A DNA stretch of 64,000 nucleotides from the NCBI RefSeq assembly GCF_000293885.2, contig NZ_CP010945.1, positions 5,290,001-5,354,000 on the forward strand, read 5' to 3'. This DNA comes from Pseudomonas fluorescens NCIMB 11764 (GTDB lineage Bacteria > Pseudomonadota > Gammaproteobacteria > Pseudomonadales > Pseudomonadaceae). The notes beneath the pieces were generated by a model. That model ran no database searches, was not told the DNA's origin, and was given only the letters and a program-made list of their open reading frames with translations. Of the stretch, positions 42,709-51,346 are shown piece after piece (the stretch's first letter is position 1; the number at the start of each line of letters is the position of its first letter). The translations under genes were made by a program, and so were the position numbers.

Positions 42709-42945
42709 CTACAACGTCCTCTGCCCGTTGCCGATGTCCTTGGCTTTCTCGACCCCCCATTCCATCGCGGCCTCCATGTCGAGAAAATGCAGCGCGGGAT
42801 GGTCGTTCTCCTCAATGGCCGAGCCATCAGGTCGGTAGACACCTATGAACATTCCCAACGAACCGTCCCGCAGGATCTCGGCCTTGACCTCGATGCTGCA
42901 TCCGTTCGACAGCGTTTCCGTGTGGCGCAAATGGCGTTCAGTCAT
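42709..42945 (-). CDS. Small conserved hypothetical protein, 78 residues
   Basis: From ATG 42945 (GGAGGAACGCAACA ahead) the product reads MTERHLRHTETLSNGCSIEV, then LRDGSLGMFIGVYRPDGSAI and DMEAAMEWGVEKAKDIGNG. It looks like a small beta-sheet domain ending in an amphipathic helix, with no signal or membrane segment. I do not recognise a named family. It is divergent from the LctP-type permease gene. Confidence 0.65.
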   Translation of the reverse strand: MTERHLRHTETLSNGCSIEVKAEILRDGSLGMFIGVYRPDGSAIEENDHPALHFLDMEAAMEWGVEKAKDIGNGQRTL

Positions 42946-43063
42946 TGTTGCGTTCCTCCGGGTAGTTAAGTCGGTCAACGCGTACCGCAGTCCCTATTTT
43001 TAGTACAAAAAACCGCTGAAAGGCCTGGTGTACAAGGGTGCAAGACAGCGGCGCAATGCCACC

Positions 43064-43113
43064 TATACTACAAGCCACCGCCCCCTCGGGGTCTGCACTC
43101 CCAACAATAAAAA
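43064..43113 (+). promoter_or_regulatory. Leader of the LctP gene with -10-like box and A-rich Hfq/Crc motif
   Basis: TATACT at 43064-43069 could be a -10 box, although its -35 partner is weak. AACAATAAAAA at 43103-43113 ends 2 bases before the AGAGG ribosome binding site (43116-43120) and fits the AANAANAA motif of Hfq/Crc catabolite repression. Both calls rest on pattern only. Confidence 0.35.
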
Positions 43114-43126
43114 GCAGAGGTGGAAC

Positions 43127-44890
43127 ATGGTCTGGCAGCAAATCTACGATCCGTTCGGCAACCCGGTCATTTCAACCATCATGGCAGCAGTGCCGGTCGT
43201 GGTGATGCTGGCAGCCCTGGCGTTCTTCCACATCAAAGCACATTTGGCGGCATTGCTCGCCCTCGCCTCCGCCCTGGTCATCGCGATCTTCGCCTTCGGC
43301 ATGCCGGCGAACATGGCAGGCTCGGCCGCCCTGTATGGCGCCGCCAACGGTTTGCTGCCAATTGGCTGGATTGTGCTCAACATCATCTTCCTGCACCGAC
43401 TGACCACCGAGAACGGCTCGTTCAAAGTGCTGCAAGACTCGCTGGCGCGCATCACCGATGATCGACGCCTGCAGTTGTTGCTGATTGCCTTCTGCTTCGG
43501 CGCCTTTTTCGAAGGCGCTGCCGGTTTCGGTACACCGGTGGCGGTGACCGGGGCGATTCTGATCGGTCTGGGCTTCTCGCCGCTGGCCGCGTCCGGCCTG
43601 GCGTTGATCGCCAACACCGCGCCCGTGGCCTTTGGCGCGCTGGGTACGCCGATCATTACGCTGGCCAAGGTCACCGGGCTGGATGAAATGGAGCTGTCGA
43701 TGATGGTCGGGCGGCAATTGCCGTTTTTCTCGGTGATCGTGCCGTTCTGGTTGATCTGGGCCTTCGCCGGCTGGCGCAAGATGCTGGAAATCTGGCCGGC
43801 CATCCTGGTGGCCGGCGTCAGTTTCGCCGTGCCGCAATTCCTGGTGTCCAACTACCACGGGCCAATGCTGGTGGACGTGGTTGCCGCGCTGATTTCCATG
43901 GCCTGCCTGACCGGTTTTCTCCGGGTGTGGAAACCCGCGACGGTGCACACCTCCGCTGCGCTGTCCGGGCGTGTCGATAATTCCAGAATCGCCGACGAGC
44001 ATGACGAAAAACCCGTTGCCAGTACGACCTTTGCCAGCGACGCCAAGCCTGCTGTCATGCGCGCGTGGATGCCGTGGATCATCCTCACGGTGTTCGTTTT
44101 CGCCTGGGGCACCCAGGGCTTCAAAAACATGTTCGATACCCGTCCGGCGATCGATCCGGTCACACACTCCGCCAAGCTCGACCCTCAAGGCAAACCGCTG
44201 CGCGAAGCGAACCCGATCTTTGCTCCGGTCATCACCTTCGGCACGATCCACCAGCAAATCGAAAAAGTCCCGCCGGTGGTGCCTGCGCCTAAAACCGAAG
44301 ACGCGGTCTACAAATTCACCTGGTTGACCAGCACCGGCAGCGGCATCTTGCTGGCGGCGATCCTGGGCGGGCTGCTGATGGGCTATTCCATCCCGCAACT
44401 GATCAAGCAGTACCTGCGAACCATCTGGGTCGTGCGTTACTCGCTGATTACCATCGTGGCGATGCTCGCCCTCGGCTTCCTCACCCGTTATTCGGGGCTG
44501 GACGCCACCATGGGCCTGGCGTTCGCGGCGACGGGGATTTTCTACCCCATGTTCGGCACCCTGCTCGGCTGGCTTGGCGTGGCGCTGACGGGTTCGGACA
44601 CGGCGTCTAACGTGCTGTTTGGCGGCTTGCAGAAAGTGACTGCCGAGCAACTGGGTCTTAGTCCGGTGTTGATGGCGGCGGCCAACAGTTCCGGTGGGGT
44701 CATGGGCAAGATGGTTGATGCGCAGTCGATCGTGGTGGCCTCGACCGCCACGCGTTGGTACGGCCATGAAGGGGAGATTCTGCGTTATGTGTTCTTCCAT
44801 TCCATCATTCTGGCGATTCTGGTGGGTGGGTTGGTGACGTTGCAGGCTTATGTGTCGCCGTTTACGCAGATGGTTGTGGGTGGGCATTAA
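43127..44890 (+). CDS. L-lactate/glycolate permease, LctP family
   Basis: This 587-residue membrane protein has about 13-14 helices and the family hallmarks FGAFFEGAAGFGTPVAVTGA, NTAPVAFGALGTPIITLA and LTGSDTASNVLFGGLQK. It is a proton symporter for L-lactate, D-lactate or glycolate. ATG 43127 follows AGAGG. The glycolate oxidase genes glcDEFG begin 646 bases downstream on the same strand. That fits a GlcA-like glycolate role, though the lactate dehydrogenase genes usual for LldP may lie outside the window. A loop insert (about residues 345-400) is longer than in LldP of E. coli. Confidence 0.88.
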   Translation: MVWQQIYDPFGNPVISTIMAAVPVVVMLAALAFFHIKAHLAALLALASALVIAIFAFGMPANMAGSAALYGAANGLLPIGWIVLNIIFLHRLTTENGSFKVLQDSLARITDDRRLQLLLIAFCFGAFFEGAAGFGTPVAVTGAILIGLGFSPLAASGLALIANTAPVAFGALGTPIITLAKVTGLDEMELSMMVGRQLPFFSVIVPFWLIWAFAGWRKMLEIWPAILVAGVSFAVPQFLVSNYHGPMLVDVVAALISMACLTGFLRVWKPATVHTSAALSGRVDNSRIADEHDEKPVASTTFASDAKPAVMRAWMPWIILTVFVFAWGTQGFKNMFDTRPAIDPVTHSAKLDPQGKPLREANPIFAPVITFGTIHQQIEKVPPVVPAPKTEDAVYKFTWLTSTGSGILLAAILGGLLMGYSIPQLIKQYLRTIWVVRYSLITIVAMLALGFLTRYSGLDATMGLAFAATGIFYPMFGTLLGWLGVALTGSDTASNVLFGGLQKVTAEQLGLSPVLMAAANSSGGVMGKMVDAQSIVVASTATRWYGHEGEILRYVFFHSIILAILVGGLVTLQAYVSPFTQMVVGGH

Positions 44891-44922
44891 GCGGATGCGG
44901 TTTGCCTGGGTTTTGGGTGCAG

Positions 44923-45092
44923 GCGCTTGGGGGCATATCCGTTTTTTTGGTAACGGCGGCTATTGGTTCCGCCCTTACGGCGGGTTACTTGGAGAAGCGC
45001 CAAGTAACCAAGCGCCTGCGCCCCTGACGTACGGTGGCTCGCCATTCCCTCGCTCCGGTCCTGCTCCGTGGGCCCGCCGGCATCGGGGTAGC
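44923..45092 (+). repeat. Left copy of a long Pseudomonas intergenic repeat
   Basis: This stretch (GCGCTTGGGGGCATATCCGT near its start, then GGTAACGGCGGCTATTGGTT, TTACGGCGGGTTACTTGG and CCGGTCCTGCTCCGTGGGCC) recurs in inverted orientation at 45302-45490. By eye most positions agree. No protein is convincing in it. Confidence 0.75.
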
Positions 45093-45116
45093 ACCAATGT
45101 CATGCCCGCCAAAAAT

Positions 45117-45224
45117 CCCCTGTGGGAGCTAGCCTGCTAGCGATGGAAGTCCAGACACCGCGTACATTCAGACAGCACGCGTTATCGTTAACGACTATCG
45201 CTAGCAGGCTAGCTCCCACAGGGG
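45117..45224. repeat. REP pair with 28-base perfect arms, nested between the long repeats
   Basis: Arms 45117-45144 and 45197-45224 (core TGTGGGAGCTAGCCTGCTAG) are exact reverse complements around 52 bases. The centre includes GTTATCGTTAACGAC, itself near-palindromic. Confidence 0.85.
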
Positions 45225-45301
45225 AAATGTGTACGCTGCAAGAGCCAGGTCGGTCCGAAGGCCGCCTCGCGGTGCTTTTGCGGTAGCCGCCCCCGGCCAT
45301 G

Positions 45302-45490
45302 GATGGCCGATGGCGGCGGGCCCACAGAGCAGGACCGGAGCGCGGGCATGCCGAGCATTAGCGAGGCACCGAACGAAAGGGGCAAAAGCGCTTGGTTACT
45401 TGGCGCTTTTCCAATTAACCCGCCGTAAGAGCAGAACCATAAGCAGCCGTTACCGCAGAAACGGATATTCACCCAAACGCTCAAACAAAC
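45302..45490 (-). repeat. Right, inverted copy of the long intergenic repeat
   Basis: Read on the minus strand it gives GAATATCCGTTTCTGCGGTA, then CTTACGGCGGGTTAATTGG, CGCCAAGTAACCAAGCGC and GGTCCTGCTCTGTGGGCCCG. It parallels the left copy segment by segment. It reaches to within 50 bases of the glcD start, so the glcD promoter must lie in or just beyond it. Confidence 0.75.
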
Positions 45491-45536
45491 AGACCGCTGC
45501 CCCGGCAATGCACGAACGGAGTATCGTAAAACGACT

Positions 45537-47036
45537 ATGAACATTCTCTACGATGAACGCGTTGATGGTGTGCTACCGGACGTCGACAAGGCCGCCTTGC
45601 TGCGAGCTCTGCAAACCCGCTTGCCGAAACTGGAAGTGCTGCATCAACAGGAAGAGTTGAAACCGTACGAATGCGACGGCCTCTCGGCTTATCGCACCAC
45701 GCCCCTGCTGGTGGTGTTGCCACGCCACCTCGACGAGGTGCAAGGCGTGCTTCGGCTCTGTCATGAGCTGCAGGTCCCGGTGGTCGCCCGCGGCGCCGGC
45801 ACCGGTTTGTCCGGCGGCGCATTGCCGCTGGAAAAAGGCGTGCTGCTGGTGATGGCGCGTTTCAACAACATTTTGCACATCGACCCCGCCGCCCGTACCG
45901 CACGGGTCCAGCCGGGTGTACGCAACCTGGCGATTTCCCAGGCAGCGGCACCGTTCGGCCTGTACTACGCGCCCGACCCGTCTTCGCAAATCGCCTGTTC
46001 GATCGGCGGCAATGTCGCTGAAAACGCCGGCGGCGTGCATTGCCTGAAATACGGTCTGACCGTGCACAACCTGCTCAAGGTCGACATCCTTACCGTCGAC
46101 GGCGAACACCTGACGTTGGGCTCCGATGCCCTCGACTCGCCCGGCTTCGACCTGCTGGCGCTGTTCACCGGTTCCGAAGGCATGCTCGGGGTGATCACCG
46201 AAGTCACGGTCAAACTGCTGCCCAAACCGCAGACTGCGAAGGTGCTGCTGGCGGCGTTCGATTCCGTCGAAAAAGCCGGTCGCGCGGTCGGTGACATCAT
46301 CGCCGCCGGCATCATTCCCGGTGGCCTGGAAATGATGGACAACCTGGCGATTCGCGCCGCCGAAGACTTTATCCACGCCGGTTACCCAGTGGACGCCGAA
46401 GCGATTCTGCTGTGCGAACTCGACGGGGTCGAAGCCGATGTCCACGACGACTGCGACCGCGTGCGCCAGGTGTTGGAAAACGCGGGCGCCACCGAAGTGC
46501 GTCAGGCCAGGGATGAAGCCGAGCGCGTGCGTTTCTGGGCCGGGCGCAAGAATGCCTTCCCGGCCGTGGGTCGCCTTTCGCCGGATTACTACTGCATGGA
46601 CGGCACGATCCCGCGCCGCGAGTTGCCCGGTGTGCTGCGTGCGATTGCGGCGCTATCCGCCGAGTATGACTTGCGCGTCGCCAACGTTTTCCATGCCGGT
46701 GACGGCAACATGCACCCGCTGATTCTGTTCGACGCCAATCAACCGGGCGAGCTCGACCGCGCCGAAGCCCTGGGCGGCAAGATCCTCGAATTGTGCGTGA
46801 AAGTCGGCGGCAGCATTACCGGTGAACACGGCGTGGGCCGCGAGAAAATCAATCAGATGTGCGCGCAGTTCAACAGCGATGAACTGACCGTATTCCATGC
46901 CGTCAAGGCCGCGTTCGATCCGAGTGGCTTGCTCAATCCGGGCAAGAACATTCCGACCCTGCACCGCTGCGCCGAGTTTGGCGCCATGCACGTGCACATG
47001 GGTCAGCTGCCCTTCCCTGAGCTGGAGCGTTTCTGA
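45537..47036 (+). CDS. glcD: Glycolate oxidase subunit GlcD (FAD-linked)
   Basis: This 499-residue flavoprotein oxidises glycolate (and D-lactate) to glyoxylate. The FAD-binding PCMH domain has VARGAGTGLSGGALPL and CSIGGNVAENAGGVHCLKYG. The C-terminal FAD-oxidase domain has FHAGDGNMHP and ITGEHGVGREK. Length equals E. coli GlcD. GGAG lies 15 bases ahead of the ATG, a loose spacing. The TGA overlaps the glcE ATG by one base. The regulator glcC, often adjacent, is not in this window. Confidence 0.93.
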   Translation: MNILYDERVDGVLPDVDKAALLRALQTRLPKLEVLHQQEELKPYECDGLSAYRTTPLLVVLPRHLDEVQGVLRLCHELQVPVVARGAGTGLSGGALPLEKGVLLVMARFNNILHIDPAARTARVQPGVRNLAISQAAAPFGLYYAPDPSSQIACSIGGNVAENAGGVHCLKYGLTVHNLLKVDILTVDGEHLTLGSDALDSPGFDLLALFTGSEGMLGVITEVTVKLLPKPQTAKVLLAAFDSVEKAGRAVGDIIAAGIIPGGLEMMDNLAIRAAEDFIHAGYPVDAEAILLCELDGVEADVHDDCDRVRQVLENAGATEVRQARDEAERVRFWAGRKNAFPAVGRLSPDYYCMDGTIPRRELPGVLRAIAALSAEYDLRVANVFHAGDGNMHPLILFDANQPGELDRAEALGGKILELCVKVGGSITGEHGVGREKINQMCAQFNSDELTVFHAVKAAFDPSGLLNPGKNIPTLHRCAEFGAMHVHMGQLPFPELERF

Positions 47037-48100
47037 TGCGCAGTGAACGGGATATCGATGACAGCGCCGTGCTGCTGGAGCAGGTCAACCAGGCCCTGGA
47101 AAACGCCACGCCGCTGCGGATTCAGGGTTCCAACAGCAAGGCGTTTCTGGGCCGTATCGTTGCGGGTGAAGTCCTCGACACCCGCGCGCACCGCGGCATC
47201 GTCAGCTACGACCCGACCGAACTGGTGATCACCGCCCGGTGCGGTACGCCATTGTCGGAATTGACCGAAGTGCTGCACGACGCGCAGCAAATGCTGCCCT
47301 GCGAACCGCCCTCCTTTGGTGACGACGCCACGGTCGGCGGGATGATCGCCTGCGGGCTGTCGGGACCGCGACGGCCATGGTCAGGTTCGGTGCGCGACTT
47401 CGTCCTCGGCACGCGGGTCATCACCGGGCATGGCAAACACTTGCGCTTCGGCGGCGAAGTGATGAAGAACGTCGCCGGCTACGACCTGTCGCGCATGATG
47501 GCTGGCAGCTTCGGTTGCCTTGGCGTGATCACGGAAGTCTCGCTCAAGGTGCTGCCCAAACCACGCCAGTGCCTGAGCATCAGCCTGGAAATGGACAGCG
47601 ATCGCGCCTTGCTGCGACTCGCGGAATGGGGTCAGCAACCGCTGCCGATCAGCGCCGCGTGCCACGACGGAACGAGCCTGCACCTGCGACTGGAGGGTGG
47701 CGAAGGCTCGGTGGCGGCGGCCCATGACCGGTTGGGCGGCGAGCTGCTGGACAGTGCTTACTGGACGGATCTCAACGAACACCGCCTGAGTTTCTTCGAC
47801 GAGGATCAGCCGCTCTGGCGCTTGTCCGTGCCGCACAACACGGCTCGGTTGTCCCTGCCCGGCCGGCAATTGATCGACTGGGGCGGCGCCCAGCGCTGGC
47901 TCAAGTCCGACGCTGAAGCGGCGTTCATTCGCAAGGTCGTCGAAGAGGTCGGCGGCCACGTCACCTGCTACAGCCATGGCCTGATCGACAGCCCGTTCCA
48001 GCCGTTGCCTGCCGCGTTGTTGCGCTATCACCGCAGCCTGAAACAACAACTCGATCCACGGGGCATCTTCAACCCCGCACGCCTGTACGCGGAGCTTTGA
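47036..48100 (+). CDS. glcE: Glycolate oxidase subunit GlcE
   Basis: This 354-residue subunit has a single PCMH FAD-binding domain (QGSNSKAFLGR, then TVGGMIACGLSGPRRPW and FGGEVMKNVAGYDLSRMMAG). The C-terminal catalytic part seen in GlcD is largely missing, which is normal for GlcE. It forms the GlcDEF complex at the inner membrane. The start shares a base with the glcD stop (TGATG), so expression is coupled. Confidence 0.92.
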   Translation: MRSERDIDDSAVLLEQVNQALENATPLRIQGSNSKAFLGRIVAGEVLDTRAHRGIVSYDPTELVITARCGTPLSELTEVLHDAQQMLPCEPPSFGDDATVGGMIACGLSGPRRPWSGSVRDFVLGTRVITGHGKHLRFGGEVMKNVAGYDLSRMMAGSFGCLGVITEVSLKVLPKPRQCLSISLEMDSDRALLRLAEWGQQPLPISAACHDGTSLHLRLEGGEGSVAAAHDRLGGELLDSAYWTDLNEHRLSFFDEDQPLWRLSVPHNTARLSLPGRQLIDWGGAQRWLKSDAEAAFIRKVVEEVGGHVTCYSHGLIDSPFQPLPAALLRYHRSLKQQLDPRGIFNPARLYAEL

Positions 48101-48103
48101 ACC

Positions 48104-49345
48104 ATGCAGACGACCCTGAGCGACACCGCCCGGCACCTGCCCCGTGCCGAAGAAGCCGAAAGCATCCTGCGCACCTGTGTGCACTGCGGGTTCTGCAACG
48201 CCACGTGCCCGACTTATCAATTACTGGGTGATGAACTCGATGGGCCACGGGGCCGTATCTACCTGATCAAACAAGTGCTGGAAGGCAACGAAGTCACGCA
48301 GAAAACCCAGCAGCACCTGGACCGCTGCCTGTCTTGCCGCAATTGCGAAACCACCTGCCCCTCCGGTGTCGATTATCACAACTTGCTCGACATTGGCCGC
48401 GCAGTGGTCGATGCGGCGGTGCCTCGCGCCATCGACCAACGCCTGTTGCGTGAAGGTTTGCGCAGTGTTGTGCCCAACCCGGGACTGTTCAAGGCGCTGG
48501 TCAGCAGCGGTCAGTTTTTCCGGGTGCTACTGCCCAACACGTTGCAGGCCAAGTTGCCTCGCCGTGTTTATCCCTCCAGGCCTCGCCCTGCCACGCGCCA
48601 CGCGCGCCAGGTGCTGATGCTCGAAGGCTGCGTACAACCGAGCCTGTCGCCGAACACCAACGCGGCAGCTGCGCGGGTCCTGGATCGACTGGGCATCAGT
48701 GTCACCTCGTCCGGTGAGGCGGGCTGCTGCGGTGCCGTGGATTATCACCTCGACGCGCAAGCTGCCGGACTCGACCGCGCACGGCGCAACATCGATGCCT
48801 GGTGGCCGAGTATCGAGAACGGCGCCGAAGCCATCGTGCAAACCGCCAGTGGCTGTGGCGCTTTCATCAAGGACTATGGCCATCTGCTGGAGCGCGATCC
48901 GGCCTACGCCGAGAAGGCGAAAAGGGTCAGCGCGCTCGCCAGGGACCTGGTGGAAGTGCTGGGCGACGAACCCCTGGAAACACTCGGCGTCCACAGCGAC
49001 CAGCGCCTGGCCTTTCATTGCCCCTGCACCTTGCAGCACGCGCAAAAACTCGGCGGCGCGGTGGAAGCGATGCTGAGTCGCCTCGGTTTCAACCTGACGG
49101 CCGTACCCGACAGCCATTTGTGTTGCGGTTCGGCGGGCACCTATTCGATCACCCAACCCGAACTGTCCCGACAATTGCGCGACAACAAACTGAACGCACT
49201 GGAAAGCGGCCACCCTGACGTCATTGTCACGGCCAATATCGGCTGTCAGTCGCACCTCGACGGTGCGGGCCGAACCCCGGTCCGGCACTGGATAGAACTG
49301 GTCGAAGCCGCGCTGCCCTCAACGATCCCCGGAGAAACCCCATGA
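48104..49345 (+). CDS. glcF: Glycolate oxidase iron-sulfur subunit GlcF
   Basis: This 413-residue protein carries two 4Fe-4S clusters: Cys25, Cys28, Cys31, Cys35 (CVHCGFCNATCP) and Cys75, Cys78, Cys81, Cys85 (CLSCRNCETTCP). Two CCG domains follow (GEAGCCGAVDYH and DSHLCCGSAGTYS). It passes electrons from GlcDE to the quinone pool. It starts 3 bases after glcE and ends overlapping glcG (ATGA). Confidence 0.93.
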   Translation: MQTTLSDTARHLPRAEEAESILRTCVHCGFCNATCPTYQLLGDELDGPRGRIYLIKQVLEGNEVTQKTQQHLDRCLSCRNCETTCPSGVDYHNLLDIGRAVVDAAVPRAIDQRLLREGLRSVVPNPGLFKALVSSGQFFRVLLPNTLQAKLPRRVYPSRPRPATRHARQVLMLEGCVQPSLSPNTNAAAARVLDRLGISVTSSGEAGCCGAVDYHLDAQAAGLDRARRNIDAWWPSIENGAEAIVQTASGCGAFIKDYGHLLERDPAYAEKAKRVSALARDLVEVLGDEPLETLGVHSDQRLAFHCPCTLQHAQKLGGAVEAMLSRLGFNLTAVPDSHLCCGSAGTYSITQPELSRQLRDNKLNALESGHPDVIVTANIGCQSHLDGAGRTPVRHWIELVEAALPSTIPGETP

Positions 49346-49743
49346 AGAGCAAAGCCATCCTGAGCCAGGCCGAAGTCAGCCAGATCCTCGCGGCCGCACG
49401 CACCGAGGCGCAGAACAACCAATGGGCCGTGACCATCGTGGTTGTCGACGACGGCGGCCATCCCCTCGCCCTCGAACGCCTCGACGGTTGCGCGCCCATC
49501 AGCGCCTACATCGCCACTGAAAAGGCTCGCACCTCGGCGCTGGGGCGGCGGGAGTCCAAAGGTTATGAAGAGATGGTCAACGGTGGTCGCTTTGCATTTT
49601 TGTCGGCGCCGCTGCTGACGTCCCTTGAAGGTGGCGTGCCGATAATCGTGGGTGATCAGGTAGTCGGCGCAGTCGGGGTGTCTGGCGTCAAGGCCGAGCA
49701 CGATGCGCAAGTGGCGAGGGTTGGGGCGCAGTGTTTGCATTGA
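49342..49743 (+). CDS. glcG: GlcG/HbpS-like protein
   Basis: This 133-residue protein belongs to the GlcG/HbpS (DUF336) family: LSQAEVSQILAAARTEA, then VVVDDGGHPLALERLDGC and GGVPIIVGDQVVGAVGVSG. The homologue HbpS binds heme or cobalamin-like ligands. GlcG's role in glycolate use is not settled. It is the last gene of glcDEFG, coupled to glcF by an ATGA overlap, and converges on the bacteriocin locus. Confidence 0.9.
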   Translation: MKSKAILSQAEVSQILAAARTEAQNNQWAVTIVVVDDGGHPLALERLDGCAPISAYIATEKARTSALGRRESKGYEEMVNGGRFAFLSAPLLTSLEGGVPIIVGDQVVGAVGVSGVKAEHDAQVARVGAQCLH

Positions 49744-49785
49744 AGGTCGATCCCACACTCGGCGTCATGCGTGCACGGTAAACGT

Positions 49786-51270
49786 CTACTTCGCAGGTCG
49801 GTTGAAAACGATGTAGAGCGGGTCAAGCCCGGACGAGACCGGGAATACCAGGATGTAGTCGTCAAACCGGTCATGCGCCCGTTCGGCTTTGGCTTCAATC
49901 GTCGGCACTCGCGCGGACTCCACAAATCCCACACGACGCTGATGGGTCGGTGTAGCCGCCGGAGCGGTTTCAACGAAAATCGGTCTAGCCCAGTGGACAG
50001 TGACTCCAGCAACTTCAGGAGTAAAACTGAACCGGTTCCAATGCTGATCCTGCGTCGCCGCTCTGACCCTCACGCCAGAGATCGAATGACAGCCTCTGCA
50101 TGCGTTGAGGTAAACCTGCGACAACGTTTTGATCTCACGCAACCCCTGGAACATTTTTCCAGGTCTGGCGGGGACTGCCGCCGTACTCATGCGAAAAGGC
50201 ACTTCGACCTCAGCCTGGTTCGCAGCCAAGTGTTGCCAATCCTGGCCTTCGATGGGCAAAAGCTCGGACAAAGGGACGCTGACACCGAATATTTGAGCGT
50301 CTGCCCGACTGGAAAAGGCGAAGCTCAATACGGCAGCACGCTGGTTTTCAGTGTCTGGTCCGCCTGATGCGTTTTGCCAGGAAAACCCGGCAACCGTCGA
50401 ACGTATCGCTTTAAGCAGATCCGCCTGCTGAGACGCCAGCAGCACCGGCGAACCGCCAGTCAGTAAAAGATCAGGACGTTTATGGGCAGAATCGAGGGAA
50501 GCGCTGATGGTGTGCACCGTTTGTATTGTGCTGCGCGAATCAATCAAGCGCTGATGCGCCACTATCAGCAACGCTTCCGCTTCATCATGCAGAGCGCGAT
50601 GTCGTTGAGAAAGGCTTTCCAGCCGTAAGAGGTAGCGATCATGGGTGGCGTTGATCTGTTGCACGATACTCTGCCATTGCGCTTGCTCGGATCGTGCATA
50701 GGTGAGGTTGCGCTGAGCGCCGCTTTGGACGAATTCCACTCTCATTTTCCAGGACTGAAACTTTCTGACGGCTATCAGTGCTTCATGCTGGGCATGTTCC
50801 AGCGCGCGTATGCCGGTTTCCTGAGGGGAGATGTCCAGACGGGTGTTCTTTTGACGTTGAAAGTTCCTGATCTGTAGCTCGAAATGGCCGAAAGCCTCTT
50901 CAACGACCTGACCTGAAACGGCCACATCCGCCGCGATTTTTTCGACTTCGGCCAGGCTTCTGGCCAAAGGGGTTAGCGGCGCAACAAGTGGTTTGGCAAC
51001 AGGAACATCCTCGTCTTTGAATGCCGGTATTCCTTGCTGGTGATGCCATGTCCTGACGTGGTGGACAACGGCTTCCGGGGTGTTGGTATTCGACTTGTCC
51101 ATCGGGTAGAACAGCAGATCTGCACCTTGGGGATGACCGACGATCCGGTCGAAATGGTTGATCAGTCGATCATGGTCCGATTTCGGTAGGTCAACGGCCC
51201 AGATTTGGTTGACCAATGCCTGGAATTCCAGAGCGGTGTAATCCTTGAGTGTGGTTTTAAGTTCCATCAT
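49786..51270 (-). CDS. Colicin-immunity domain fused to a pyocin-S domain, without a killing domain
   Basis: This 494-residue protein starts at ATG 51270 (AAGGAAG ahead). Residues 1-88 are a complete E-colicin/pyocin DNase immunity domain: LKDYTALEFQALVNQIWAVD, then DRLINHFDRIVGHPQGADLL and FYPMD, with the conserved HPxGxDLxxYP. A mainly helical linker follows (about 110-300). Residues about 300-494 are a pyocin-S translocation-type domain (SISGVRVRAATQDQHWNRFS, ending DYILVFPVSSGLDPLYIVFN). In normal pyocins that domain is followed by the nuclease; here the protein stops. It lies 76 bases after the DUF6392 gene in the bacteriocin operon. Whether it protects, kills or escorts the toxin is unknown. 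Confidence 0.75.
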   Translation of the reverse strand: MMELKTTLKDYTALEFQALVNQIWAVDLPKSDHDRLINHFDRIVGHPQGADLLFYPMDKSNTNTPEAVVHHVRTWHHQQGIPAFKDEDVPVAKPLVAPLTPLARSLAEVEKIAADVAVSGQVVEEAFGHFELQIRNFQRQKNTRLDISPQETGIRALEHAQHEALIAVRKFQSWKMRVEFVQSGAQRNLTYARSEQAQWQSIVQQINATHDRYLLRLESLSQRHRALHDEAEALLIVAHQRLIDSRSTIQTVHTISASLDSAHKRPDLLLTGGSPVLLASQQADLLKAIRSTVAGFSWQNASGGPDTENQRAAVLSFAFSSRADAQIFGVSVPLSELLPIEGQDWQHLAANQAEVEVPFRMSTAAVPARPGKMFQGLREIKTLSQVYLNACRGCHSISGVRVRAATQDQHWNRFSFTPEVAGVTVHWARPIFVETAPAATPTHQRRVGFVESARVPTIEAKAERAHDRFDDYILVFPVSSGLDPLYIVFNRPAK

Positions 51271-51346
51271 GAATTCTTCCTTGTTTCTATCGAGTCGCGG
51301 AATGCGAAGGCACCTGCTCTCCTTATAAGCAAGTGCCTGTTGGAAT

